Made by a program: the position numbers and the translations under genes. This document shows positions 44,774 to 56,700 of a stretch of DNA of 64,000 bases, piece after piece. Source of the DNA: Epiperipatus broadwayi (Eukaryota; Onychophora; Udeonychophora; Euonychophora; Peripatidae); assembly GCA_028023455.1 (NCBI GenBank), contig JAQFVV010006197.1, positions 19,527,254 through 19,591,253 of the forward strand, read 5' to 3'. Position 1 is the first letter of the stretch; each line of letters opens with the position of its first letter. The notes beneath the pieces were generated by a model. The model searched no databases. It was given only the letters and a program-made list of their open reading frames with translations, and was not told the origin of the DNA.

Positions 44774-45405
44774 AGAGCCACCAGATCTTCAATTGTTTGA
44801 AGAATAGATTAATAGGGATAAAAGTTATTTACAATACATGTTGTAACATTTGTTTTTCCTTTTAACTAAAATTTCTAATTATACAGTATACATTTTAATA
44901 TTTAAATGTATTTGAAACTTCAATTTTTTTTATTTGGAAAAAAAAAAGGAAACTTTTAAACATTTGAAAATGGATGTTTTATGGCTTCAAGCTAATATAC
45001 TTTTTTTTTCTTTTAAAAATTAATATTTTAAAATACAAAATATATTTCTAAAATTATAATATATCTTTTTGTCTTTTTTTTTAAAAAAAAAATAGAAATG
45101 AATAATTAAAATATGCAAGAAATTCAAAAATAATAAGAGAGAATAAAAGAAAAACAAAATCTGTATAGGCTGCTTGAGAAGGCAATAATCAGTATAAGCA
45201 AATGGCATACTGCCTTAGAATTACATACTGCAAAAATACATTACGTCTTAGTATGTCAGCGCATCCCTGTATTATTAATATATATAGATACATAATATCC
45301 AATAATATAAGGGGTTAGATTGACATGTTTACATGGGTATGACTATAATATCAAATCCAACAAGGGTTTTGAGCATTCCAGCATCGGTTTTTCAATGAGA
45401 TGGAT
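44774..45405. other. AT-rich stretch, no gene seen
   Basis: Homopolymer runs (T9-T10) and short ORFs only. Confidence 0.4.
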
Positions 45406-45409
45406 AGTT

Positions 45410-45640
45410 GAGTAGTTGAAAGGGTAAAAGATTTTGAGGAATTGCTATTTTAATATAAACCGAGCACTGACTGTATATATATATGTAGGAGATCATGACC
45501 TGGCCCAACTGATGAATGCTGGTTTTGCATGAAATATGTACATTGTGGATCATATATCTTTTTCACATTTGTATTGGTTTCTTGAGATAGAGGGGAAGAT
45601 AAATAGACTGAAAAATCCTGAGTTCAAATCCCTCCATTTA
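45410..45640 (+). mobile_element. Hammerhead family C copy, plus strand
   Basis: Collinear with 4530-4735: TTTTAATATAA.CC.AGCA, GTAGGAGATCATGACC, ribozyme region, TGTATTGGTT, GAGTTCAAATCCCTCC. With the 4.4 and 14.5 kb copies it defines a family of at least 230 bp. Confidence 0.6.
45504..45545 (+). ncRNA. Hammerhead ribozyme, family C, damaged
   Basis: CCCAA, CUGAUGA (45509-45515), helix II AUGC/GCAU around a 7-nt loop, GAAA (45531-45534), then UAUGUACAUU. The core and helix II are sound, but the sequence after the presumed AUU cleavage triplet no longer pairs with CCCAA. Confidence 0.55.
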
Positions 45641-45645
45641 AAATT

Positions 45646-46629
45646 CTAAAAAGTTATCTCAGTAAAAGTTGCTGGTTGAAAAATTACAAATTTTTAGTCA
45701 GTTCATATTACAAAAAAATAAAAAAGTAAATTTAAAAAAATGCTGCTTCAAGTTTGTGTATTCATAAGATAAAGTGAAGATAATATTTTTTTCCTTTATT
45801 TTCTGTATTATGATGCAATTATTAATGGTATTCTATTCACAATTATTTTTTGACACTTCTGAATCATGCCAATGCCATTCATAATGGCAGATTAGTCCCA
45901 CTGAAGGTTATATGAAATTTGAGCAGCAAAATCAATCTGACATTTCTCAGATTCAAACTTTGTATAGCAATTAAATACTCTACACTTGAAAATGATGTCT
46001 CTTTGATAAACTTACCCTTCTTATAGTAGTATTACTGTTTGGTAATTTGTTGTATTTTTAATAAGTAATTACGACTCCAAAATCTGTTCAAAATGAAATT
46101 TCCTATAAACTTTTAGCTCACAAGTTCCATATTCATATCAAGTCTGAAAACATTTTTATTAAAATTTTACTACTCATCAAATTGTTGATCAAAAATATCA
46201 ATTTCTGAATAATATTATAAATTAAGGAGATGTTATTAAAATAAATTTGAACCATATTTGAAAAGATAGCTGTGTTATCAATATAAGTGAAAATCAAAAA
46301 ACTTGTTTATACTCATCTTCATAATCTAACATTGAGTGTACCACAATTAGTAAGTGGTTTTCTGTTTCTTCTTTTTCAAATATTATTCATAATATACAAA
46401 AGTTTATGGAGTAGTTTTAAAATTGAAATGATGACATAAAATGGGTCAAAAAGGGGCAAACAAAGTCAATGCTTGATTATGGTTATTTTAGATAGTTATA
46501 CACTTTGCTTTGTTCACAGAAACTCACATTAGCATGCACATACCAAATTTATGTATAATAAATAAATATTTAGCTATATATATATATACTTACATCCCTA
46601 GCTACATACTTTATATATATAACAACTGT
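45646..46629. other. AT-rich stretch, no gene seen
   Basis: No gene or repeat family recognised. Confidence 0.4.
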
Positions 46630-46682
46630 TATATATAGAGTTCACAAAATAAACTCTTAACAAGCTTGGCATAATATCATCA

Positions 46683-46722
46683 ACCCCAGACCGGTTTCTG
46701 CTACTGGCATCATCAGTGAGGT
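46683..46722 (-). ncRNA. Hammerhead ribozyme, family B, intact
   Basis: Minus strand from 46722: ACCUCA, CUGAUGA (46716-46710), helix II UGC/GCA closing CAGUA (46709-46699), GAAA, C-CG-G mini helix III, GUC (cut after 46689), UGGGGU. Helix I pairs over 6 bp with one U-G. All core positions match the consensus. Confidence 0.85.
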
Positions 46723-47097
46723 ACCAGGATATTCAAGCATTAGATTAAAAATACTAAGACAAGCCCAGCACTTTATCTAACTACTAAGTAGAAAATCTGA
46801 AATTTTCAGACATCAATGTCTTCCAATCCAGCTACTTAACTTAAATAGCCATATGGGACTGAACTAAGTTCAGATACATCATATACTAATAGCTTTAGCA
46901 ATATAAAATTGCCAAAGCCTTAATAGCAAAAAATAAAAATTACAAAAAAAATCCCATATGCTTATTTAAGTTAGATAGTTGAATTGGAAGACATATGGAT
47001 GTCTGAAAATTTCAGATTTTCTACTTAATAGTTATACATTAGAATAAAGTGCTGAGCTTGTCCTGGTATTTTTAATCTAATGCTTGAATATCCTGGT

Positions 47098-47137
47098 ACC
47101 TCACTGACGATGCCAGCAGCAGAAACTGGTCTGGGGT
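47098..47137 (+). ncRNA. Hammerhead ribozyme, family B, intact except U7 to C
   Basis: ACCUCA, CUGACGA (47104-47110), helix II UGC/GCA closing CAGCA, GAAA (47122-47125), C-UG-G mini helix III, GUC with the cut after 47131, UGGGGU. The only core change is at position 7, which is known to tolerate substitution, so activity is plausible. Confidence 0.8.
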
Positions 47138-47192
47138 TGAGGATATTCTGCCAAGTTTGTTAAGAGCTTATTTTGCAAGCTCTCTATATATA

Positions 47193-48645
47193 TAGCATTT
47201 GCACCTACAAGCTTATTAAATTAAGTCATGTGATATCTGACTTGATTTTTTTATAATATATAATCACATATATGCATGTATGTATGTATGTATGTAAATG
47301 AAGTGGAAATTATTATTAAACACGAGTAAAAAAAAAATGAAACAACTAATATATTATAAGTCAAAGAATTAAAAAAAAATCAAAGGACCTTTCATTTGTA
47401 AACATCTCAAATAATGAACTCTATTAAAATGAGAAATATACTGATAAACAAAAGTTCATGATTTTATTCACACACTCAAAAAAGTTAACATCTTGAAAAA
47501 ATGAGTATGGTTTCCAATTATTTAAATACTTGAGTGAATTGACTTCATGTTTGAATGACCATAATAATACAACTTCACCTCAGTTAGCAATGGACTTTTA
47601 TGTGAAGATCATCCATAGTGATCATCATCAATTTGTATCCACTATTTTGATTTACAATAGATTACTCACTTACAATCTTTAAAAAAAAAGTAAACTTTTA
47701 TTTAAAAAAACACCAGCCATTTTTTCAAGATGGCAGTTAAAAATGGCAGTCATTTTGTAAGATTAATAAAGACATAGGATAGTGAATTCATTAAAAGCTA
47801 AGTCTTCTGAAAATAAAGTTATGATCTTGATGCTAAAAATGTATAGTGGTTTACTTATTATATAATATTCAATATTGTTTTGATTATAGAATTAAAGTAT
47901 AATTAATGCACTTTCTTTAATTTTCATTGAAAGGCTTTACAAAACATTCATTTATGACATATCCACAGTAAAGATTTTCATCTTTAATAATAACATACAA
48001 TCCTGTACAACAACAAAGTTTATTAATATTTAGTTGTAAAATATATATATATATTGGTTGGTCTATATTCTGTTCATCAGTTTTACAGATTAAAATTCTG
48101 ACGAACATTATTTTGTCTACACCAAAAATACAGCAATTGTAATAGTCACTATAATTGAAAGCTATTTTGAGAGAGAAAAAAAATCATATACTGTGCAAAT
48201 AGTAATCAACTTTATATAGTAATAGGTTGCTTATTATAAGTTTAAATCCCATTTATTTTTTTAATTTGGAACTTAAAATACCATTTACTTTTTCAATTTT
48301 AAATCATTAATCTTGTAATTTGTTTATGACTTACTCAAGCTAAAATCATTTTTATCTTAAATATAAATTCACAAAAGAAAAATAATAAGATTTAATCATT
48401 TACATACAGTATTAAAATACAGCAATCTCAGTAACATTTCTTTATCTGCATTTCATTTAATTTCACTGCATTTATGTAAAATAAAAAAGTTCAATCTTAT
48501 TAGTTAGAAATTACAAAAAGAAAAACCCATTAAAAGTAAATTTAATGTGCACATTGTGTGAATTTAAATTTATTTAATTTTAAAATGAGTATTAAGATAT
48601 GTTTTATTTTTCTTCATACTTTATTTTTTTTTATATATATATGTC
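47193..48645. other. AT-rich stretch, no gene seen
   Basis: (ATGT)n microsatellite at about 47273-47296 and a (TA)n at 48042-48053. The 63-codon minus frame at 47917-48108 shows no recognisable domain. Confidence 0.4.
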
Positions 48646-48648
48646 AAA

Positions 48649-48684
48649 GCAGCTATGCTAACCGCTAGGCCACCAACGCTTGAC
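48649..48684 (-). repeat. 5' half of the tRNA-derived SINE
   Basis: Minus strand TCAAGCGTTGGTGGCC then TAGCGGTTAGCATAGCTGC matches the first half of the copy at 44651 and has the better A box (TAGCGGTTAGCA). It stops just before the anticodon loop. Confidence 0.65.
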
Positions 48685-48689
48685 TTCAT

Positions 48690-49511
48690 ATTTTATTTTT
48701 AATTCAAAGAATTGTGATTCAGGAAACATTCTGCAACGATATAAGAAGCCAAATGGTATCAGCAATGGAAAAAATATAATTTTTTTTTTTTTTTTTGCTT
48801 TTAAAATTATACCGGCCAAAATATTTCTAAACATTATGTTTAGCCATAGATTAGTAATTTTGAAAAAAAATAAAAATACTTTTAAATAATGTTTACTTAT
48901 AAATTGACACCTTTTCAATTTGAGCTTCATTTTTTTAATCAACTTTTTTTATATTTTGAATTTAAAATAAATTAATTTTTCCCCGCATAAGAATTCATTA
49001 TAATTTCTTATATTTTATGTGAGATTTATTAATTTATTTTTATAAAAGATCATAATGTTATATAATAACAAATGTTCAGAATGTTTTTGTTAATAATAAT
49101 AAAATGTCTGTATAACAAATAGCGTCCATATTTTTAAATTAAAAGAATTTTAAACTGAAAAGCCATAAAATGGGTTTCTTTAGATTGACCTATAAATAAT
49201 TTTTAAACTTCTAGGAAGCAAAGATCAGAATAATTTTTCTCTTGAGTATCATTTATTTTAGACTTAAATAATCTATTATTTCAGAAAAGTTCCTGAATTT
49301 ATAATTTAGTAACTTAAATAGTTGTCATTCAGGCATAAAAATTCTATAATTTTTGGACAATCCTTAGTGTGAAACAAATTCTAGAAAGCCAATAGATTAT
49401 ATATATAAATTACAAAATATATGTAATTTCAAAATTAAATACTCAGTGCATATTCAAAATTTTGTGTTGTTATTGTTTGACTTTTTAATAATAGATTAGT
49501 ATATTAGTTTA
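48690..49511. other. AT-rich stretch, no gene seen
   Basis: T16 run at 48780-48796; no gene or known repeat apart from ACCGGCCA at 48811. Confidence 0.4.
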
Positions 49512-49519
49512 ATTTAAAC

Positions 49520-49925
49520 CAGTGGTTCCCAACCTTTTATTGGACATGCACTACCTAAGCATCTCTAAAATCCTAATTCCCCTCTCACCATGCTCTTATA
49601 ATTCTTATTATTCAAAAAGTGAATACCTATTTACATGAAGGAAGTTGAAAGGGCCATTAATAAAAGGACAGTTGAAGTACAATGGAAAGGTAAGAAATAA
49701 AGATGATCTAAACAGAAAAGAAAACTGAGAAGATTGTATGAAAAGAAGAAGATTTTCAAAACATTCTTAGCTTAATTTATGAATAATAAAATATAAGGAT
49801 AATTAGCAGGCTTTCAAATTCATTGTTAATAACTTAAAAAAAAATTAATAAAAGTTCACTGTTAGTAACTCATTTAAGTCAAAGTGCTCTCCTGTGATGT
49901 GTGTGTCACACTAAAAAACTCACTG
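49520..49925. mobile_element. hAT-like MITE, 406 bp, with 8-bp target duplication
   Basis: The left end CAGTGGTTCCCAACCTTTTA is a classic hAT terminus. The right end ...GTCACACTAAAAAACTCACTG is a decayed partner. Flanks ATTTAAAC (49512-49519) and ATTTAGAC (49926-49933) match at 7 of 8 positions, the duplication length of hAT elements. No transposase. Confidence 0.7.
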
Positions 49926-49933
49926 ATTTAGAC

Positions 49934-50268
49934 AATATACTATCAAAATAAATTAAGGTATAATAAATATAAGCAAGTGTAAAATTTAAAAAAATCACAG
50001 AAAGTTTCTTAAAAAAAATTTGACTTAGCTAAATTTTTCATTTTTTCAAACCAGGATGTTCTTTATCCCATGGTATACATAGAAAGCAAACACCCACTTG
50101 GGGATATCTATATTTTCCTTCTCATCACCATCCAGCACAATTATTTTCAGTGTCACAGACACTATTAGATAGAACTAAGATACTTTCTGATGACAGCAAT
50201 CTATGCTACTAAAAAAATCCTTCTTCATAATGATTTTAATCACATAATAGGGCTTTTTTTAATATAAT
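49934..50268. other. AT-rich stretch before the PLE
   Basis: No gene seen. About 50030-50200 is slightly G+C-richer without an open frame. Confidence 0.4.
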
Positions 50269-51804
50269 AATAATTGTTAATTAGAGAAGATATTAATTAG
50301 TATTAAAGTTTATCGGCTTAACGTTTTCGAGGATCCATGCCTCATATTCATAGCCTTCATAAAATGTATAATAAAATATGCAAATACAAATATTCAAATA
50401 AGCTAGTATTACGTAGCCCATTTCTTCGAGATCTCGAAGCAAGTATCCTTTCTATTAATGGCATGGCTACAATGGATGTGAAGGAACTATATGGATCAAT
50501 TAATCGAAAAGCATCTATCCAAATAGTACACGAAGAGCTACTGCGAGCACATTGCCCTAGTGAAAGAGTTAAATTCATTATTGCTTTCCTGTCATGGCTT
50601 GATTCACATATATTTACACTCTTTGAAAACAAGTGGTACACAATGCAAGATGGATGGCCCATGGGCCTTCCTATCAGTGGTGTTTTATCTAGCATATATT
50701 TAAATAAATACGAGCTATCGATCCTTCCAAAATATCACAATATCAACCAAGACTTTACATATATTCATTATGTAGACGATATTTTTATCATAACCTCTAA
50801 AGATAATACTTTAAATATACTACGTGATTTACAAAACTTAACCAAACTTTCATTCACCATCACATATGAAAATAATAAAGAACTTAAATATCTCGACCTC
50901 TCTTTATCGAGAAATCGCCACTTAATAGATTACAAAATGATTGTTAAACCATTTGAAATTCGCAGCTGTATCCACCCTAACTCTAACTCACCTGCATCGC
51001 ATAAATTTGCTGGCCTTAATGCATTTTTGTTTAGAAACTTTTATTTATGTAAATATGAAGCAGACAGGAAAGAAAACATAAACAACTATATTAAAGATCT
51101 ATTAGCAGCAGGGTTCAAATTCAAAGCTATTAAAAATAAAATCATAAAATTTAATAATACAATAAACAATAATGTACCTCACACCAATCTACCTAGAATA
51201 ACAATCCCCTACATTCCTAAAATATCTAACAAACTAATGAAAGCATTAAACAATAAATTTAACATAGCTGTTAGAACTCCACCTAATTCTAATAGATTGC
51301 TTAACAACTCTAAAGACCACATTGATCGATCGTTCACCCCACACGTGGTGTACTCTATTGCCTGCCCTCAGGCTGGATGCCATGCTATATATTATGGTGA
51401 AACGAAAACTACAATCAATACTAGACTGGGTCAACATATTTACACATTTAACAGAGCTCAGAAAAACAGCAACACGTCCTCTGTATTCTTGGAGCATGCT
51501 AAACAATCTGGACACAACTTCACACCCGCCAATCCCATAATATTGTGCTCAGAATCAAATGATCACAAAAGAAAAATAAAGGAGGCATTTTACATCAATG
51601 GAAACATCCATGCCATTAATAGAAAGGATACTTGCTTTAAGATCTCGAAGAAATGGGCTACATAATACTAGCTTATTTGAATATTTGTATTTGCATATTT
51701 TATTATACATTTTATAAAGGCTATGAATATGAGGCATGGATCCTCGAAAACGTTAAGCCGATAAACTTTAATACTAATTAATATCTTCTCTAATTAACAA
51801 TTAT
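50269..51804 (+). mobile_element. Penelope-like element, 5'-truncated, with 198-bp inverted ends
   Basis: Left arm 50269-50466 is the inverted copy of the right end 51608-51804 (about 98% identical by eye; about four differences). The right arm includes the last ~18 codons of the ORF and the 3' flank (AACGTTTTCGAGGATCCATG, on the minus strand). Between them is an uninterrupted PLE frame lacking its N-terminus. Near-identity of the arms and the open frame point to a young insertion. Confidence 0.9.
50464..51665 (+). CDS. PLE reverse transcriptase with GIY-YIG endonuclease, N-terminally truncated
   Basis: About 400 codons of one open frame. In order: ATMDVKELYGSI (RT motif A, with the first catalytic Asp), QDGWPMGLPISGVLSSIYL (motif B), YIHYVDDIFII (motif C, the YVDD catalytic pair), LKYLDLSL (the 'FLDl' block), then the thumb and a basic linker, VVYSIACPQAGC and YYGETKTTINTRLGQH (GIY-YIG endonuclease, with the family's Cys pair and the catalytic Arg and His), FLEHAKQSGH, and the C-terminal HKRKIKEAFY. 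The enzyme copies element RNA at a nicked chromosomal site. The frame stays open upstream to an ATG at 50337, but those ~43 codons lie in the inverted arm, i.e. antisense of the protein's own C-terminus, so the apparent start is accidental. RT fingers are missing; the copy is likely inactive by itself. A complete PLE protein is roughly twice as long. Confidence 0.9.
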
Positions 51805-51867
51805 ATACTTTACATATAGTGAGAAGTAAAGCTATATTTATTACATAATATAATAATAAAAAAAAAT

Positions 51868-52319
51868 TGATATTTCAAAAATTAAGACTGTTCTGCCATA
51901 TATAAAGGGAGTAACTAATAAAATTGGTAATATTTTTAAAAAATAATATCCATACAGTTTATACATTTAAAAAAATTAATGAAGTATTTCCATTCCCTAA
52001 AGATAAAATTTCATTGGAATGCCATGGTGTATATGAAATTCCATGTGGAGTTTGTTTATATTCATACATTGGACAGATCAATTGTAGAATTAACATAAGA
52101 AAGGAAGAGCACATTTTGGCAATTAAAGAAAAATCCAATTCATCAACCATTTATTCACACATTAAATTAATTAACCATAACATCAATTTTAATAAAACAC
52201 ATAGTCTGGCAAAAATTGAACTATACGACCAGAGATTACCAAGGGAAGCTATAGAGATTTTTAAAAGGCCTAAGAATATAAATAAAAAGTATGAATTGAA
52301 GAAAATTATCAATATTTGA
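51868..52319 (+). pseudogene. Second, different PLE: linker and GIY-YIG endonuclease fragment
   Basis: Directly after the first PLE another one is present in the same orientation. A frame from about 51872 reads KTVLPYIKGVTNKIGNIF, the conserved 'vLPYvkGvtdkI..i' linker found before the endonuclease in Penelope-like proteins; a frameshift at about 51945 leads to the 131-codon frame, with HGVYEIPCGVCLYSYIGQ (GIY-YIG motif with the CxxC knuckle) and RKEEH, then HINFNKTHSLAKIELYD, REAIEIFKRPKNINK and YELK. These are the usual C-terminal blocks. The knuckle is CGVC, not the CPQAGC of the neighbour, and the linker differs, so this is another family. 5'-truncated and frameshifted, hence dead. Confidence 0.8.
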
Positions 52320-53510
52320 AAAAGCTATTGGAAAATAAAATATTTTTTAAAACGTCTTAACCAATAGAATTTGAAAATGAGGAAAAACTAACAAAGTAAA
52401 AAAATAACGATTTTAAATCTCACCACACACATATCTATGATTAGAGAAAGAAGGAACTCGGAAGAAAGTATTTGTTATTGTACTGAAACATCAGCTATTT
52501 AGCTATTATATTTTTACTATAAAGACGCTCCCAGAAATAATATTATGAATTCATATATATATGTAAGAATATTAAAAAGAAAAAAGAGATGTAAACCTTT
52601 CTTTCAGAACGATTTATTTTTTAAGAGAAGGAAGAGTGAAATTGAATATAGATTTTAGTACAAAAGAAATGACATAATCAATAGATGAAAAAGATTATAC
52701 CTAGCGAATACTCTTTTCATTTGCCAAAGCGCTTCTTGGTTTTGAAAAAATAATACTCGATTCATTTACTTAACTTTCTAAAATAAAATATTTATAAAAT
52801 TATAATATTTAAAAAAAATCAAATCAAATCACAATTCTTAATTTTTTTCTTTCAAACTAAGGAATCCATGTAACATAATAAGTAATATATATAGGGTATA
52901 TGAGCACAGACTTTCACACGACCCACCACTCTCCACACTATCTCATAACACTGATACACTTGAACATATATATGTTATAATAAGATAATACTGAGAAATC
53001 TTTGTAATGCATTGGAATATTAAAGACTTTTTACTTATACAAACTGTAATGGTTTCAAAAATTGAAGTGTGTATATAAATTTTAAGAATGATGATGGCAC
53101 TGATCATGTATGACCATTCCTAAAAATTTATCACAGTAAAATAAATGATGTGCATGCATATACATAATATCACCAGATAAATATTTATACATGACCCATT
53201 TATCCTTTGGTTAAAACAAATAGTCAGTAATACTGCATAAAAATCAATATTTAAAACAAAGCATCTACAGAAGTAATTCTTTGGAAATGCAAGCTTTTCC
53301 GGTTATTGAAAACATGAAGTCATATTATTATCAATCATATACATGAAATAAATATCGAACAAAGCAAAAAAAAAAAAACATGAGTAAATTTTAAATAAAA
53401 TATGTAATTAATGTAAAATTAATATCAATTATAATTCACATAACTAGAAGAATAATATGCAAAAGGAAAGCATTTATGCATAGATAAATTACATATATAA
53501 TAAATCTAGT
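52320..53510. other. AT-rich stretch, no gene seen
   Basis: No frame or family recognised; short (TA)n runs. Confidence 0.4.
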
Positions 53511-53729
53511 CTACTCAGGGGTTTTGCATGAAATCAGTTTGTACATATGTTTGCTATTTAAAATTTCTTGAAATCTTATTCTTGTATAAAAATTTTCTAG
53601 AATGTTACATACATATTGTGAGTTTGAGAAGTAAAGTCTTAATGACAACTCCTTTTTAGCAAGCTCTGTGACAGTTGATTGAATTTGCTGTTCATAACCT
53701 AACCTGTACACCATTTGAATATCATTATG
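53511..53729 (-). CDS. Candidate terminal coding exon, unknown protein
   Basis: Minus strand frame, open from 53786 and ending in a stop at 53511. Preceded at 53730-53732 by CAG after ATTACAACTAT, a possible splice acceptor, which would give 72 codons starting HNDIQMVYRLGYEQQIQ. The composition is much more protein-like than the Lys/Asn/Ile runs elsewhere: EQQIQSTVTELAKKELSLR, then NSQYVCNILENFYTRIRFQE, ending LISCKTPE. Predicted mostly helical. I recognise no family. Together with three other exon-like segments upstream on the same strand it could be the 3' end of a host gene; it could also be an old retroelement scrap. Confidence 0.35.
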   Translation of the reverse strand, partial: HNDIQMVYRLGYEQQIQSTVTELAKKELSLRLYFSNSQYVCNILENFYTRIRFQEILNSKHMYKLISCKTPE

Positions 53730-53789
53730 CTGATAGTTGTAATGGAATTTTATGGTGAAGTGATAAATTAATTGTAAAGATTATATACA

Positions 53790-56700
53790 TTCATTTTTAT
53801 TACTAGATGATAAAATATATCAGCAGAAATAAAGATTTATAGTTCAATAGTCAAATTGCAGGATTCAAATTGCATTTGTCCACATTTTATTTGTCAAGTA
53901 GAAATGACTATAAAGATATTATATAAAAGATATTTCTATTCAATATAATTATATAATATTTTTAGAAGGGTTTAAACTTATATTGTGATAAAGAAAAAAA
54001 TTATTTAGTTAATATAAAGTGTTTTTATTTTTTTAAATAAATAATAGCTTTTACTATTTTGTCATTCTTTTATGTATGCTTAAAATTAGTTTTAATAATA
54101 AATATTGTTAAAAAGTTTCATTTTTCAAAATATTATTCAAACTTAGAGCTTTTGTATAAAAAATTAAATTTTGAAAAGTTAGCCTAAATTGAATTATAGT
54201 TTTCAGCTAAAGAATGAATGTTTTGATAGATTTTTCATTTTTAAGTGATTATAGTTCAACTTAGAATCTTGATTAGCATAAATTCTCTGTATAAATTCAT
54301 GTGATAATGTTTAGCAGTAAGGAGGTTATAAATCTATTGAGCTTAATATTTACTCTTAATCAATTTTCTCCATGATCTGAAATATGATTCTCAGTATTGA
54401 TTGTAGTTATGGTAGAAATAAAATGTAATAAATATTATCCTTTAGTCACTTATGTGAGAAGGCAGCAAAACAAAAAGAATTTTTAGCAGATTGTAAATTG
54501 TAGAACTACACTTTTACCACTTGAATTGTAAATATTGTTGCTACCCATAAAAAAAATAACTGAATTTTTGAAGCCTTCACATTTTATTACTAGGGAACAC
54601 TTTTAGAAATTAAGATAAATGACTTGTTATTGGAAAAAATTCAAATAGATATCTTCTTTAATTAGGTGTACTCAGAAAGGTGGTAACCACATAGTTTTTA
54701 CATTAACCTTTCCACAATCAGTCTTTCCAATGCATTTGTTTAATGGTAAAATACTTAAAGTAAAAAAAAAAATGAATAGATGTAGAAGTTAGAAACTGTT
54801 TAAGATTTTAGATCTAATTACATCCTCTACATATCAGCATTTATAGTAAACAATTCAAAAGACAACAATAATAATTCAAAAGATTGCTGAATTTCTGTTT
54901 ATTGATGAAACAACACTAATAAAAAAAATTACACAATTTTTTTCATTATAAATTATTAAATATTCATTTCTTAATAAATATTATATATATATATATATTA
55001 AAGTTTTAATTAAATATAAAAACTTTTTAATAAAAAATTAATCAAAAAAATGTACTTACTTTAAACAATAAAACACCTACTGTCAAAAACTTTATTATTT
55101 ATAATTTAAAATTGGCTTTTAATATTTTGAAGAATATTTTCATTATTTGAATATATGCTTTAGAAAAAAATATCTTTAAAATATAGATTTAGTGAACCCA
55201 CCTTTCATTTTTTGTTATTATTTTTTTACTGAGGCCTTAGTTTTAATTATTTATTTCTATTTATTATTCCCTGTTTTTGCATTTGCAAAACTGATATTTT
55301 CTTTCCAAAGTAGATTCATTTTTGAACTTAAGTTTTTATTCATTAAAAAATAAAACATAGACAAAAACAATGCCTATACAAACTAATTATTTTAAAATAA
55401 AATATAATTAAATAAGTTTTTTCAAATATATTAATTTTGACCAAATTGAACATGTTTTTAAAATGACACTGTAAAATCTATTAGCTTATTTTAAAATCAA
55501 AGAAAGAAAATAAATTATTTCATTTTTTTCCTTCTTGCATTACAAAAAGTACAATCTCATAAAAGTATTTTACAAGAGGTTAAAATCATACATTTTGTAC
55601 ATTTATTTCTTTATCATTCCAACATTCTATAGGGTAAAGATTTAAATTTTATCAGTTAATAGTATTATAAATAATAAAACAAGCATTTCAATATTATATA
55701 TTGTAGCCTTCAATTAAAGGAAAACTAAGATTGACTCTTCGGCTAATTACGAGATAACTGTACTAAACTACAGTCAAGTTAATAAACAATTACTATTAAG
55801 ATAATTAATATTAGGACTAGCTTAAGATACTCTATTAATGTATAATATCTAATAAAATCAATATTTTATAATAAATAAGTAATAAACTAACCAAGTTAAA
55901 ATATAATAATACTTATATTCACAATAAATAATCAGAGTTCCAATTAAATACTCAGTTCATTTATTTTAGTAATAGTTTAAATTACAACTAGCTTATTATT
56001 ATAATTAAAATATGGTTAGATTAAAATAACTAAATAATTATGAAAACTCTTCATGTGAGACATTCAGCAAGGTACAATGGTTTAAACATTGAGGATACAT
56101 CCCTAAAGATACATTCTCAATGGCATAAAAATATTATCCCTATTCATTTAATATGACAAAACTACCTTGTAATATTCTCATGTCTTTAAACACATATATA
56201 ATAATTCTAACATACAATTTATCAAATTTATTATGAAAAAACAATAAATTAACTACATAGCAAATGTAATTTAAAGTGATTGCTTAACACCTTCACACTT
56301 ATTTCCATATGCTTAAGATTTGCTCATACATAAATGTTTGGGCCAAAAGAATGGGTGATTTATTCCATTCTTTCTAAAATACTATATCTTGTGTCTGGAA
56401 AAAAGTGAGAGTATTCCTTTATAATTTATCTTTAAAGCACATGTGCACTGACTTAATCGCTAATATCACTATTACAGTATTAAAACATAGCGCTATATAA
56501 AATAATATCTCATTACTATTCCTTTATAATTACTATTTAAAATCTAAAGTCAACTGATAATTCTTATTCATTATCATTTCATACAAAACTTTATAATTAT
56601 TTTGAAATAATCTCAAGTTCATTTGTAACATCAATAATAAAAACAAATTAATTAAGATCATGTAGTTAAATATAATAAGGGATTTTACATAATATCTAAT

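Larger units (their letters stand above)
46630..47192. mobile_element. Foldback element with a family B hammerhead near each end
   Basis: Arms of about 225-240 bp (46630-46855 and 46951-47192) are near-perfect inverted repeats: TATATATAGAG, AAATAA.CTCTTAACAA, CTTGGCA, the ribozyme, TACCAGGATATTCAAGCATT, AGATTAAAAATAC, GAAATTTTCAGACAT and CAATCCA / GAATTGG. The spacer carries CTGAACTAAGTTCAG, a palindrome also found in family A. The ribozymes point outwards, on opposite strands. Confidence 0.9.

Noticed and set aside
50337-50463. Apparent ATG and N-terminal 43 codons of the PLE frame
   Set aside because: This part lies in the inverted arm and is the antisense of the protein's own C-terminus (compare the minus-strand frame at 51555-51737), so it is open by chance.
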